Shown: one piece after another, positions 17,261-27,785 of the stretch | Layout: each line of letters starts with the position of its first letter | Numbering within the stretch: the first letter of the stretch is position 1 | Made by a program: the position numbers and the translations under genes | Notes under the pieces: model-generated | What the model was told of the DNA's origin: nothing | Databases searched by the model: none | The model's input: only the letters and a program-made list of their open reading frames with translations | Assembly: GCA_002256485.1 (NCBI GenBank) | Contig: NNSG01000001.1 | Location: forward strand, 252,017-316,016 | From: Fidelibacterota bacterium 408169 | GTDB taxonomy: Bacteria; Fidelibacterota; Marinisomatia; Marinisomatales; TCS55 | Direction: 5' to 3' | DNA: 64,000 bases

Positions 17261-17359
17261 TTGTCATTTTGAAGGAGTGCAGCGACTGAAGAGTCTTAAG
17301 TATTAAGTCTTTAATCACGTTTGAGATTCTTCCCGCCTACCGGCGGATCAGAATGACAA
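17261..17359. repeat. Dispersed inverted repeat upstream of umuD
   Basis: Ends are TTGTCATTTTGA (17261-17272) and TCAGAATGACAA (17348-17359), inverted copies differing at one position. The left arm continues AGGAGTGCAGCGACTGAAGA and the right arm contains CCGCCTACCGGCGG, a small hairpin. A half copy is at 13639-13672. Such elements with TGTCATTCTGA ends are, to my knowledge, common in FCB genomes. It separates the umuD leader from the pseudogene. Confidence 0.75.
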
Positions 17360-17364
17360 CAGAG

Positions 17365-17561
17365 TTAACTTTTACTATAAAGCCGTAGTCCACTGAAGGA
17401 CATGAAACCAGTTATTAACATCGCAATGAAACGAACGCTTTGTGGTAATTCGTAACCACCAATAGCTATCGTATTATAGATCCAAGGAATGTTGATAAAT
17501 ACATGAGAAAAACCAGTCCAAACAATGATCCTGCAACCAAGCTGTATGTTTTTGCATTCAT
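17365..17561 (-). pseudogene. Frameshifted small membrane protein
   Basis: One frame begins MNAKTYSLVAGSLFGLVFLM (ATG at 17561) and soon ends; an overlapping frame continues IAIGGYELPQSVRFIAMLIT and ends SGLRLYSKS at 17365. Joined, they give a roughly 65-residue two-helix membrane protein of a type I recall as intact in other bacteria (KTYSLVAGSLFGLV ... IGG..IP..VSW.AL...G....GFRL). A single frameshift around 17480-17520 explains the break. A sequencing error is the alternative. It lies in the accessory region between umuD and the GIY-YIG gene. Confidence 0.65.
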
Positions 17562-17617
17562 GGTGGATTTTACCATGAATTGATAAAATAAAAAACACCG
17601 TAAATGCGAGGTTTTTA

Positions 17618-17630
17618 GCGGAGAGGGAGA
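17618..17630. repeat. Fragment of the tRNA-Ser 3' end (att-like)
   Basis: GCGGAGAGGGAGA is identical to 18262-18274, the 3' acceptor part of the tRNA-Ser gene. The two copies, in the same orientation, bracket the GIY-YIG gene and the 39-bp array. This is what integration or copying at a tRNA 3' end would leave, though 13 bases is short. Confidence 0.45.
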
Positions 17631-17670
17631 CCAAACTTCGCTACGCCTTCGTTTGGCTTGGATTCTCATT

Positions 17671-17922
17671 CTAAAATCTTTGTTGGATGATTCTCTTCTT
17701 TAGGATTGTTTTCCCTGATCCTGTTTTAAAATATTTTTCCAAACGTTTAGCTTTTTGCTCTGTTGTCACGGCTACATAGGCACTTAATTTTAAAGGGAGA
17801 AACGCTTTAGTAGATTGAGTTTTACCATCTGAATGTTCTATAATCCGTCGATTTAAATCATTTGTATAACCGATATAAATAAAACTCTTATTATTATTTT
17901 CCAATGCATATACATACCACAT
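17671..17922 (-). CDS. GIY-YIG nuclease-domain protein
   Basis: 83 residues, a single GIY-YIG domain. The motifs are MWYVYALENNNKSFIYIGYT (the split Y-Y and YIG strands), the catalytic arginine in NLNRRIIEH and the metal-binding glutamate in RLEKYFKTG. It resembles the small stand-alone YhbQ/UvrC-like family, whose targets are mostly unknown. It lies between a tRNA-Ser 3' fragment (17618-17630) and the complete tRNA-Ser gene (18260-18353). Short GIY-YIG genes next to tRNA-Ser ends are, from memory, a recurring arrangement. A homing-type role is a reasonable guess. Confidence 0.9.
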   Translation of the reverse strand: MWYVYALENNNKSFIYIGYTNDLNRRIIEHSDGKTQSTKAFLPLKLSAYVAVTTEQKAKRLEKYFKTGSGKTILKKRIIQQRF

Positions 17923-17947
17923 ATCAACTCCATATTACTGGTTTTAA

Positions 17948-17996
17948 ATATGGTCGGCTAATCAACTGAAGATTGTTCATTAACTAGCCGACATAT
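17948..17996. repeat. Inverted repeat ATATgGTCGGCTA / TAGCCGACATAT
   Basis: Arms GTCGGCTA (17953-17960) and TAGCCGAC (17985-17992) pair perfectly, and ATAT on each side extends the stem past one bulged base. The interior (AATCAACTGAAGATTGTTCA) resembles a decayed unit of the 39-bp array that follows. Confidence 0.6.
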
Positions 17997-18020
17997 TTGT
18001 ACTACTTTCGGTTGCTGTTT

Positions 18021-18255
18021 GTTAGCACGTCAACCATCTATCCCAAAAAGGAATACACAGTTGGCTAGCCAACCGAAGATTCCAGTGTCCGTGGGGCGGT
18101 TGGCACGCCGACCGAAGATCCCAGTGTCCGTGGGGCGGTTGGCACGCCGACCGAAGATCCCAGTGTCCGTGGGGCGGTTGGCACGCCGACCGAAGATCCC
18201 AGTGTCCGTGGGGCGGTTGGCACGCCGACCGAAGATCCCGACTTTGTCGGGACGC
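18021..18255. repeat. 39-bp tandem array next to tRNA-Ser
   Basis: Units start at 18061, 18100, 18139, 18178 and 18217 with an exact 39-bp period; the inner copies are nearly identical (TTGGCACGCCGACCGAAGAT, then CCCAGTGTCCGTGGGGCGG). A decayed unit lies at about 18021 and another at about 17952, so copies are older and more AT-rich further from the tRNA. The last unit breaks off into a hairpin. There are no variable spacers, so it is not a CRISPR. The plus-strand frame through it only repeats a 13-residue peptide and then reads the tRNA, so I do not count it as a gene. This and 17923-18020 are the only gene-free stretch over 300 bases. Confidence 0.88.
18236..18252 (-). terminator. Hairpin just downstream of tRNA-Ser
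   Basis: TCCCGACAAAGTCGGGA on the minus strand: a 7-bp perfect stem with a three-base loop, 7 bases past the tRNA 3' end. No U-tract follows, so it may be a processing or weak termination hairpin. Confidence 0.35.
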
Positions 18256-18259
18256 AGGT

Positions 18260-18353
18260 TGGCGGAGAGGGAGAGATTCGAACTCTCGAACCAGGTTATC
18301 CCCGATTACTCACTTAGCAGGCGAGCGCCTTCAGCCAGCTCGGCCACCTCTCC
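18260..18353 (-). tRNA. tRNA-Ser, anticodon GCU
   Basis: 94 nt class II tRNA. The acceptor arms are GGAGAGG and CCTCTCC, discriminator G, and CCA is encoded. The anticodon arm is CTCGC-CTGCTAA-GTGAG, giving anticodon GCU for AGC/AGU serine codons. A long variable arm and TTCGAAT T-loop are present. The 3' end abuts the tandem array, and 13 bases of it recur at 17618-17630. dprA ends 48 bases upstream. Confidence 0.95.
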
Positions 18354-18401
18354 AAGTTTTGTTAATATGTTTATTTTACGGCGGTGAAATTAGCAATCCG
18401 A

Positions 18402-20504
<2,103 letters not shown>

Positions 20505-20525
20505 ATTTACAAAATGAGTTTAAGG

Positions 20526-21764
20526 TTACATATTACTGATAATTGCTTCAGCAAATTTCGATGTTGATAATTTTGTTGCACCATCCATTTGTCTTTCCAA
20601 ATCATATGTCACTTTCTTTTGACGAATTGTTTTACGTATAGCATCAATAATTAAACTTCCCGCTTCTCGCCAGTTCATGTGGTCTAACATCATCACTGCG
20701 GAGAGGATGAGTGAACCGGGATTTACTTTATCCTGGTTTGTATACTTAGGCGCTGTTCCATGGGTCGCTTCAAATAATGCAGCATCATCGGATATATTCG
20801 CTCCCGGAGCCATTCCTAATCCACCCACTTGAGCTGCACAGGCATCAGATAGATAATCACCATTTAAATTAGACGTCGCGATTACGCTATATTCAGCCGG
20901 CCGAAGTAATATCTGCTGAAACATGGCGTCTGCTATCCTATCCTTAACTATTACCTTATCACGAATCATTCCGGAATGTTCATCCCAAAACATTGCCTCA
21001 GTAATAGTAGAATCAGAAAATTCCTCTTTTACTAATTCATAACCCCAATCACGAAATGCACCTTCAGTATATTTCATGATATTACCTTTATGCACCAACG
21101 TTACATTCTTTCTGTTATTATTTATCGCATATTGAACTGCTTTTCTGACCAATCTTTTAGTACCAAAAGGACTGATTGGTTTTATACCAATCCCTGAATT
21201 ATCTCTTATATCTTTATGATACTCTTCTTTAATCATTTTTATAATTCGATTCGCAATATCTGATCCGCTTTCCCATTCAATACCTGCATACACATCTTCT
21301 GTATTTTCTCTGAAAATAACGACATTAAGGGCACCGGGTTTTGCAACGGGACTGGGTACACCTTCAAAGTGTCTTACAGGCCTAATACATGCAAATAAAT
21401 CCAATATTTGCCTTAAGGATACGTTTAAACTGCGAATGCCGCCACCAACAGGAGTTGTCAATGGACCCTTAATTGCAATGTGATAATTTTTAATCGCTTC
21501 GGGTGTTTCATCGGGAAGCCATTTCCCATAATCATTATAGGACTTTTCTCCGGCAAAAATTTCCATCCAATGGATTTTACGTTTACCATCAAATGCTTTT
21601 TTTACTGCTGCATTAATGACCATTTCTGTTGCGCGCCATATATCCGGGCCAATGCCATCACCTTCAATAAAGGGAATAATAGGATTGTCGGGTATGATGA
21701 GTTGATCATCTTTGATTGTAATCTTTTTACCTTCAGTTGGTATAGTGTAATAATTTTCTGACAT
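20526..21764 (-). CDS. icd: NADP-type isocitrate dehydrogenase
   Basis: 412 residues, normal for the bacterial homodimeric enzyme. Isocitrate and metal motifs are [20 protein letters not shown] (with the regulatory serine region), [33 protein letters not shown] and the NADP-side [19 protein letters not shown]. It converts isocitrate to 2-oxoglutarate in the TCA cycle. The fmdB-like gene upstream ends at the base where it starts (21764), so stop and start overlap. A clear terminator follows. Confidence 0.95.
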   Translation of the reverse strand: MSENYYTIPTEGKKITIKDDQLIIPDNPIIPFIEGDGIGPDIWRATEMVINAAVKKAFDGKRKIHWMEIFAGEKSYNDYGKWLPDETPEAIKNYHIAIKGPLTTPVGGGIRSLNVSLRQILDLFACIRPVRHFEGVPSPVAKPGALNVVIFRENTEDVYAGIEWESGSDIANRIIKMIKEEYHKDIRDNSGIGIKPISPFGTKRLVRKAVQYAINNNRKNVTLVHKGNIMKYTEGAFRDWGYELVKEEFSDSTITEAMFWDEHSGMIRDKVIVKDRIADAMFQQILLRPAEYSVIATSNLNGDYLSDACAAQVGGLGMAPGANISDDAALFEATHGTAPKYTNQDKVNPGSLILSAVMMLDHMNWREAGSLIIDAIRKTIRQKKVTYDLERQMDGATKLSTSKFAEAIISNM

Positions 21765-22021
21765 TAGTTTTGTGCTTTCTTTACTTTTTTAGGCGTTTCT
21801 TTTTTCTTGGTTTCTTTTTTTTCTTTTGGTATTTCTTTGCCATTTTTATAATCGGTTAAATAAAATCCTGACCCCTTGAATATTAAACCTGATCCACCAC
21901 TTACCAATCGTCTGACGACACCCTTACATATTGGGCATGTTTTGCGAGGTGAGTCGGACATGGATTGAAAAAGCTCAAATGTATGTCCACATTTCTTGCA
22001 GATATAATCGTATGTTGGCAT
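21764..22021 (-). CDS. FmdB-family zinc-ribbon regulatory protein
   Basis: 85 residues. The N-terminal half is the typical zinc ribbon [20 protein letters not shown] ... KTCPICKG with four cysteines and [20 protein letters not shown]. The C-terminal 25 residues are lysine-rich and disordered. FmdB-type proteins are annotated as putative regulators; the target is unknown. It lies between coaD and icd. Confidence 0.88.
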   Translation of the reverse strand: MPTYDYICKKCGHTFELFQSMSDSPRKTCPICKGVVRRLVSGGSGLIFKGSGFYLTDYKNGKEIPKEKKETKKKETPKKVKKAQN

Positions 22022-22078
22022 TTCGTTTGATTAGTTTAGATTGGAATAGACTTAATAAGCCTAATAATTTACAGAAAT

Positions 22079-22558
22079 TCAGCTATTAAATTTCAGTTGT
22101 AATTGCTCCAAAACATAATCAGGAACATAATCAGATATATCACCTTTCAATTTTGCTATATCCTTAATTACAGTCGAATTCAAATGAACATATTTTTCAC
22201 TTGGCATCATAAAAATAGTGGTTATTTCCGACGCTAAATGATAATTCATCATAGCCATTTGGAATTCAAATTCAAAATCGCTCACATGCCTTAATCCTCT
22301 AATAATAGCCACCGCCAAATGATCCTTTGCAAAATCAACTGTCAACATTTTTGTCGATTCAACTTTTACATTAGATAAATGATCTGTTGATTTACGTATC
22401 ATCTCCATACGTTCATCAACGGAAAAGAGCTGATTCTTATCCGGATTATTCGCTACAACAAAAATTAATTCATCAAATAATTTTGATGCGCGCTCTGCGA
22501 TATCCAAGTGACCGTTGGTAATTGGATCAAATGTACCGGGGTAAATTATTTTTTTCAT
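22079..22558 (-). CDS. coaD: Phosphopantetheine adenylyltransferase
   Basis: 159 residues, full length. Motifs: YPGTFDPITNGHLDIAERAS with the T/HxGH nucleotide-binding element, VAIIRGLRHVSDFEFEFQMA, and MPSEKYVHLNSTVIKDIAKL. It adenylates 4'-phosphopantetheine in coenzyme A synthesis. It overlaps rsmD by 4 bases, a common pairing in bacteria. Confidence 0.97.
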   Translation of the reverse strand: MKKIIYPGTFDPITNGHLDIAERASKLFDELIFVVANNPDKNQLFSVDERMEMIRKSTDHLSNVKVESTKMLTVDFAKDHLAVAIIRGLRHVSDFEFEFQMAMMNYHLASEITTIFMMPSEKYVHLNSTVIKDIAKLKGDISDYVPDYVLEQLQLKFNS

Positions 22559-23064
22559 ATTTTCCAGATATTTAGTTGTGTGTCTCCATATTTTCTCACA
22601 TCTTTCACTCCAGGTAATTTGATACCAGTTTTCGTTTCAAGGATAAATGTACCAGATGGTTCAATATGTTCAGGACACAATTTAACCAGTTCCGGCAACT
22701 CTTTACACGCATAAGGTGGATCTGCGAAAATGATGTCATATTTATTATGTGTATTTAGAAAAATCAATACATTTTTCTTTATTAACGAAAATATATTTTT
22801 ATCAAACTTCTCCGCATTCTCATGCAATAACCTAAATGAAGTATAATTATTTTCAACAAATGTTATATCGGCAGCTCCCCTGCTTGCTGCTTCAAAACCA
22901 ATAATTCCGCTGCCGGAATAAAGATCAAGGAATGATAACCCATCCAGTGGTCCGAGGATATCAAAGAGACTTTTTCGGATGCGGGATTGGGTAGGTCGAT
23001 AAGAAGTAGTTGGAATAGTTTTTATCGAGCGGCCCTTATAACGACCTGACAGAATGCGCATCAA
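22555..23064 (-). CDS. rsmD: 16S rRNA (guanine966-N2)-methyltransferase
   Basis: 169 residues. RILSGRYKGRSI at the start, SAM-binding LDLYSGSGIIGFEAASRGA and the catalytic DPPY in IIFADPPYACKELPE. It methylates G966 in the 16S rRNA. It overlaps coaD downstream and the GspL-like gene upstream (both by 4 bases). Confidence 0.96.
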   Translation of the reverse strand: MMRILSGRYKGRSIKTIPTTSYRPTQSRIRKSLFDILGPLDGLSFLDLYSGSGIIGFEAASRGAADITFVENNYTSFRLLHENAEKFDKNIFSLIKKNVLIFLNTHNKYDIIFADPPYACKELPELVKLCPEHIEPSGTFILETKTGIKLPGVKDVRKYGDTQLNIWKI

Positions 23065-24788
23065 TCACCTTTACGCTCAAAAACGGAAATATAGAAAACA
23101 GATTGTGATTCTCCTGATTCAGGATTCGTTTTCACAACAGCTTTTCTTAATGACATATTGTGGTTTTGCTTCAACAAAACAGAAAAAGTAGCTTTCATCT
23201 TTTCTTCACTATTTACTTTAAGAATGTAGGGTGTTTGTTTGAATTTCCCTTTATCAATGAAGTCTAACTTTTCAACGTTAACATCTATATTTGAAAAAGA
23301 TGTCTGAAGTGATTCAGTCGTGTCTATTTCAGTTAAAAGTGTTTCAGATGATTCAGGTAATAGAAAATCATAAAAATGTTTAAAACCATTACAGCATTCT
23401 ATACCTTCCACATTATAATTAATCATGGATCCTAATGGGAGTAAATCAACGCCCAATTCTTCACCATTTACAATTTCCAACTGTAAATCCCTTTCACTCA
23501 CAGAAAGAAATGTAACATTTTTAAATGGAAATTTTTCAAATACATATTTCATACCTTTCATCATGGAAATTGAATTGTGCATTATATCCATAAGCGGTTT
23601 CGGAAAAATTTGAATTTGCTCACTTATGGATTTTACATTCTCTTTTTGGGGTATTATTTTTTGAACAATTACTTCACGTTTTGCCATGGTTTGTGTCTCA
23701 GACTTTTTCAGATATATAGACATTGCCAATGATAAAAGAATTATAATTGTCGTTAATACAACAACAACATTTTGTAAATCAATTTTTTTACTTTTTTTGA
23801 TCTTATTATTTTTTCTTGATTCCTTTTTCTGTATTTTTACTTTGTTTTCTTTTTGAATTGTTTTTTCTTCAATTTGTGGTTTATCTATTTTTTCTATTAA
23901 TCCGGCTACAGAAAATAAATTCATATTAGATCGGTTGAATTTGTCATCAACCATGATACTTTGAATGGCTATCAAATGATAAGGCATTTTGTTCAAATCA
24001 TCTTCATTCTCAACACTAACCTTTTCAAAGGGTTTAATATGCTGGAGTTTATTGTTTGACCAGTGGGCTTGTTTTTTTTCAGATAATCTATCGAGTGTAT
24101 AAACAGGGTTCAAATTTTTCCGTGGTGCCTTTTTATAAACTGTTAATATTTCTTCTAAATCAGATTTAAACCCAAATGATTTAGATACTTTCCACTCTCC
24201 CTTTACCTGCCTGGCACTCCCAGCATAAAGGCCATTTCCTTTAATCACAAATAAATCATATCCATTTCCAACTTCACTGATAACACCGTATGTTCGTTTT
24301 GTAGGACCGGTAAATACCATGGATTCAGTCCCAAGCCAGATGGGTTCAGCACCATATTCACTGATGGAAAGTTTAATGTCAGACATAAGTAATGTAGGTA
24401 GATGAACAACATGTTTAATATTTCCTTGGATGTTTTCAGCAAACGTTAGATAATTTATTGCTTTTTCTCCTAAATGCTGTTCCTTTTGCCATAAGATAAA
24501 TTCCCAAGAATCTTCCGACCCCATATTTGCATCCACTTCTGTAAAATCATGATGAGCCCAATAATCAGGTATAGTTACATATGCATCATGTCCATCCATC
24601 TGAACTTCATTGGCTAATGCTTTAAATGCTTGTTCTAAAATTGCATTAAATAGTGAATCATCTCCACGGGCAGCATCTAAATCTCCTGTAAGGGGAATCA
24701 GTGTTAATTGGGTCAGAAAAAGCTTATCATCTGTCTGTGACCAAATTGAACACAGTAGAGATGATTCGTTAAATGAGAGATAAATCAA
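23061..24788 (-). CDS. GspL/PilM-PilN-like membrane-anchored protein (tentative)
   Basis: 575 residues. About 300 residues of N-terminal domain without clear motifs (MIYLSFNESSLLCSIWS, with later GVISEVGNGYDLFVIKGNG) look like a degenerate actin-like fold. A lysine-rich linker (311-336) and one membrane helix (339-360, VVVVLTTIIILLSLAMSIYL) follow, then about 210 periplasmic residues. The layout is that of GspL, or of PilM fused to PilN, the inner-membrane platform of type II secretion or type IV pili. No catalytic motif proves it. ComEA and another anchored protein lie nearby. Alternatively it is a lineage-specific membrane protein. Confidence 0.45.
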   Translation of the reverse strand: MIYLSFNESSLLCSIWSQTDDKLFLTQLTLIPLTGDLDAARGDDSLFNAILEQAFKALANEVQMDGHDAYVTIPDYWAHHDFTEVDANMGSEDSWEFILWQKEQHLGEKAINYLTFAENIQGNIKHVVHLPTLLMSDIKLSISEYGAEPIWLGTESMVFTGPTKRTYGVISEVGNGYDLFVIKGNGLYAGSARQVKGEWKVSKSFGFKSDLEEILTVYKKAPRKNLNPVYTLDRLSEKKQAHWSNNKLQHIKPFEKVSVENEDDLNKMPYHLIAIQSIMVDDKFNRSNMNLFSVAGLIEKIDKPQIEEKTIQKENKVKIQKKESRKNNKIKKSKKIDLQNVVVVLTTIIILLSLAMSIYLKKSETQTMAKREVIVQKIIPQKENVKSISEQIQIFPKPLMDIMHNSISMMKGMKYVFEKFPFKNVTFLSVSERDLQLEIVNGEELGVDLLPLGSMINYNVEGIECCNGFKHFYDFLLPESSETLLTEIDTTESLQTSFSNIDVNVEKLDFIDKGKFKQTPYILKVNSEEKMKATFSVLLKQNHNMSLRKAVVKTNPESGESQSVFYISVFERKGD

Positions 24789-24939
24789 AACACTATTTAA
24801 AGATTTAAAACGTAATTATGAAATGGATTGAGATTACTTTTTACATATTTACATTTTATAGTCATTAGCAATCCAAATATTTATATAACAGTTTTACAAA
24901 ATTAGAGAGTCGGTAAATTAATACAGATTTTATACATTT

Positions 24940-25695
24940 CTAATCCCAGCTGCGAATTCCGTCGTTAATGTATCCGTGATTGTGTGCTTTAAAAGAAAAA
25001 ATTAAATAGCGGCGTTCTTTATATAGATCAGTAATTGGACTTGCCACACGAACACTATTTTTATCATCTGAAACGTCAATTTTGTAAAGTTCATTGGTCA
25101 ATGGACAGCGAAGCATAGCCACATCAGGTTGGTACGAATCATAATAGTTGGTCAATTCAGATCGTTCTTTTGTTTCTGAAGAAATCTTGGCAACAAAATT
25201 TGGCATTTCTTCATATTCTGCAAACTTTTTATGTTGGATAAAAATAGTATCATTCCTGCCAAGTTCTTCAAGAAACATTACAATTGTAAATGTAGTATCC
25301 ATAATTGTATCTCGTCGAACTTTTGGAAACCCAAAGGTTGTATCATAATCAACATCGAAACCAGTTGGAATGTTCACCATAACATCTTTACCGCTTAAAG
25401 ACAGAACTCTTTCACCCAAATACGTAGAGTCTGCCATAACTGAATCCCTGACTGCATTTATAAGGTTGATTGCCCAAAGTCCATCGACATTGAAGGAATC
25501 AGTCAGAGTACTGTAAAATGATTCCACATCGAAGACGTTTTGTATATAAAACCTGCTCTTATTTTCAGCTTGAGTTTCTTCTTCCCAAATAGCCTTTGGG
25601 ACATATATGGTAATGACCATAAAAATGAATGTGAGAACAATAAACAGTTCTAATAAATCAGAACGAAACTGTCGTTTACTTAATTTTATTTTCAT
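24940..25695 (-). CDS. Membrane-anchored exported protein, unknown function
   Basis: 251 residues. One N-terminal helix (LLELFIVLTFIFMVITIYVP, about 14-33) after a basic start KIKLSKRQFRSD anchors a soluble extracytoplasmic part; the tail contains CPLTNELYKIDVSDDKNSVR, with a single cysteine, and ends SFKAHNHGYINDGIRSWD. I do not recognise a family. It overlaps the comEA-like gene by 20 bases, so the two are likely co-expressed. The 151-base gap to the next gene (24789-24939) is AT-rich with no clear signal. Confidence 0.6.
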   Translation of the reverse strand: MKIKLSKRQFRSDLLELFIVLTFIFMVITIYVPKAIWEEETQAENKSRFYIQNVFDVESFYSTLTDSFNVDGLWAINLINAVRDSVMADSTYLGERVLSLSGKDVMVNIPTGFDVDYDTTFGFPKVRRDTIMDTTFTIVMFLEELGRNDTIFIQHKKFAEYEEMPNFVAKISSETKERSELTNYYDSYQPDVAMLRCPLTNELYKIDVSDDKNSVRVASPITDLYKERRYLIFSFKAHNHGYINDGIRSWD

Positions 25696-26128
25696 ATGAG
25701 TCTATTTTTATAAAAGGTTTCAATTTTTTAAGCGTTTTTACTCCTATCCCCTTGACCTTTAATAGGTCATCAATCGATTTAAAAGATCCATAATCTTCCC
25801 GATATCTTATAATTCTTTCAGCTGTTACAGGGCCTATTTTGGGTAAAGTTAACAAATCAATCTTTGGAGCTGTATTTATATCAATCAATTTTACGGTAAT
25901 CTTATGTTTAATGTCATCCGTTTTTGCTATAATTGCATCATCTTTATTCATATCAGATACTATAATGTCAGCGCTCTTAGATTGAAATTCTGAAATTTCA
26001 TTTTCATTATGCAAGGAATAATCTGGTTTAAAATATGTTTTTCTGATTGTACCAACACCTAATCCGACTGCAACTGATATGATTAAGAATTGAAAGATAA
26101 ACTTCTCTTTTTGTGTAAATACTGTCAT
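25676..26128 (-). CDS. ComEA-like helix-hairpin-helix DNA-binding protein
   Basis: 150 residues. An N-terminal helix (EKFIFQFLIISVAVGLGVGT) anchors it in the membrane, and the C-terminus is the HhH pair of the ComEA family (INTAPKIDLLTLPKIGPVTA, then DLLKVKGIGVKTLKKLKPF). ComEA binds incoming DNA at the membrane in transformation. It overlaps dnaJ by one base and the anchored protein by 20 bases. No ComEC is in the window. A different HhH membrane role cannot be excluded. Confidence 0.8.
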   Translation of the reverse strand: MTVFTQKEKFIFQFLIISVAVGLGVGTIRKTYFKPDYSLHNENEISEFQSKSADIIVSDMNKDDAIIAKTDDIKHKITVKLIDINTAPKIDLLTLPKIGPVTAERIIRYREDYGSFKSIDDLLKVKGIGVKTLKKLKPFIKIDSYENKIK

Positions 26129-27249
26129 TATAGTTTAATTTTCCGAAAAGGCTTTTTAATCTTATCCTCTTGTGATGCTAATTCTTCAAATAATGATTTT
26201 TGTTTTTTATTTAAACCAAATGGCGTTTCAACATGTATTCGTACTAATTGGTCACCGCGAGAGGATCCACGTAAAACTGGGAACCCTTTTTTTCGCATAC
26301 GCAGGATTTGCCCGGATTGAATTCCTGCTGGAATTTTTAAACTAACTTTAGTACCGTCAATTGTTGGTACATCAATTGCAGTTCCCATAGCTGCCATGCT
26401 GTATGAAATAACTGCTTCCAGAAATACATGTTCTCTATCACGTACAAAATGAGGATGATTTTCCTCTTCAAAAAAGACAACAAGATCACCGGCAGGATGG
26501 CGAGATTCTCCCTTATTTCCCTGTCCGTCTAATCGCATATAATTTCCTGATTCTACACCGCCAGGAACTTTTACTTTTACAGCGACACTTTTTCTAACAA
26601 GCCCTTGGCTGCAGCTTTTACAAGGCTTGGTGATGACTTTCCCTGATCCTTTACAAATAGGACATTCTCTTTCCACTACTGATTGAAAAATAAATGACTG
26701 AGACATTTGCCTCACTCGACCAGCGCCACTGCATTGCTGGCACATAGTTGGACTTACACCGGGAGCAGCTCCGCTTCCCTTGCATGAATCACAATGCTCC
26801 AACCGTTTAATTTTTATAGTTTTTTCTATTCCGGTAACAATCTCACTATATTTTAACTCTATCGTTGCTCGCAGATCTTTCCCGCGACGTACTGTTTGGC
26901 CTCCCCTGTCTCCGCCAAAGATGCTTCCAAATATATCTCCTCCAAACACATCTCCAAATTGACTGAATATATCATCCATTGACATATGATGGAATCCACC
27001 ACCACTAAAGCCTTGAGATTGATTTCCCATGCCAACACCCGCATGGCCAAACTGATCATATTGCTGGCGCTTTTGATCGCTGCTCAATATACTGTATGCT
27101 TCTGCAGCTTCTTTGAATCTTGTTTCTGCTTCTTTATCATCTGGATTTTTATCAGGATGATTTTTTAAAGCAACTTTTCGGTAAGCTTTTTTTATTTCGT
27201 CTTTGGAAGAGTTTTTGCTGACTTCCAAAACTTCATATAGATCTTTCAT
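26128..27249 (-). CDS. dnaJ: Chaperone protein DnaJ
   Basis: 373 residues, type I. The J-domain has HPD in LKNHPDKNPDD; a Gly/Phe-rich region follows; four zinc modules are CDSCKGSG, CQQCSGAG, CPICKGSG and CKSCSQGL, the last lacking its second glycine spacing. A C-terminal substrate-binding and dimerisation part completes it. It stimulates DnaK ATPase. It overlaps grpE by 4 bases; dnaK is not in the window. Confidence 0.97.
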   Translation of the reverse strand: MKDLYEVLEVSKNSSKDEIKKAYRKVALKNHPDKNPDDKEAETRFKEAAEAYSILSSDQKRQQYDQFGHAGVGMGNQSQGFSGGGFHHMSMDDIFSQFGDVFGGDIFGSIFGGDRGGQTVRRGKDLRATIELKYSEIVTGIEKTIKIKRLEHCDSCKGSGAAPGVSPTMCQQCSGAGRVRQMSQSFIFQSVVERECPICKGSGKVITKPCKSCSQGLVRKSVAVKVKVPGGVESGNYMRLDGQGNKGESRHPAGDLVVFFEEENHPHFVRDREHVFLEAVISYSMAAMGTAIDVPTIDGTKVSLKIPAGIQSGQILRMRKKGFPVLRGSSRGDQLVRIHVETPFGLNKKQKSLFEELASQEDKIKKPFRKIKL

Positions 27250-27785
27250 ATTTTATTAACCACAACCTTGGCATGTCGAATAATGCGGTCTTTATATTTA
27301 TATCCTTTTTCAAATACATCCAAAATTTCATTTTCCTTTTTATCTTTTTCATTTCTAACCATTAATGCATCATGTAATTCGGAATCGAGAATATCACCCA
27401 CTTCGCAGAAGGATTCTATACCTCGTTCTTCAAATAATTTATAGATTTTTTGCAAGATTAAATTAATTCCCTTTTTTATTGAATCAGAACTTTCCGAGTG
27501 TTCCGGATGCTCTACTGCATCTTTCATGCGATCTAAATCGTCTGCAATGGCAAGCATATTCTTAATAACATCAATACCTTCATAGCGAATTAGATTAATA
27601 AACTCCTGCTCTTTACGCTTGCGAAAATTATCAAATTCTGCTTTTAGACGAATATGCTTATCCTCAAATTCACTTAATTGGAGTGTTAATTCTTCAATAT
27701 TTTTTTCAAGCAGCTGTTCTTTTTTAGACAGTTTTTTCTTTTGTTCAGCTTTTTTCGTTTTCTTTTTTTCCGTTTTAACAGACAC
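27246..27785 (-). CDS. grpE: Nucleotide exchange factor GrpE
   Basis: 179 residues. A lysine-rich start, a long helix (HIRLKAEFDNFRKRKEQEFI) and the C-terminal head (NEILDVFEKGYKYKDRIIRH, then AKVVVNK) identify it. It exchanges ADP for ATP on DnaK. It overlaps both hrcA (11 bases) and dnaJ (4 bases). Confidence 0.96.
   Translation of the reverse strand: MSVKTEKKKTKKAEQKKKLSKKEQLLEKNIEELTLQLSEFEDKHIRLKAEFDNFRKRKEQEFINLIRYEGIDVIKNMLAIADDLDRMKDAVEHPEHSESSDSIKKGINLILQKIYKLFEERGIESFCEVGDILDSELHDALMVRNEKDKKENEILDVFEKGYKYKDRIIRHAKVVVNKI

Noticed and set aside
18061-18255. CRISPR array
   Set aside because: The 39-bp units are contiguous with no unique spacers and there are no cas genes.
18019-18387. 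Plus-strand open frame through the repeat array
   Set aside because: It encodes only a repeated 13-residue peptide and then reads the antisense of tRNA-Ser; it is a by-product of the repeats.
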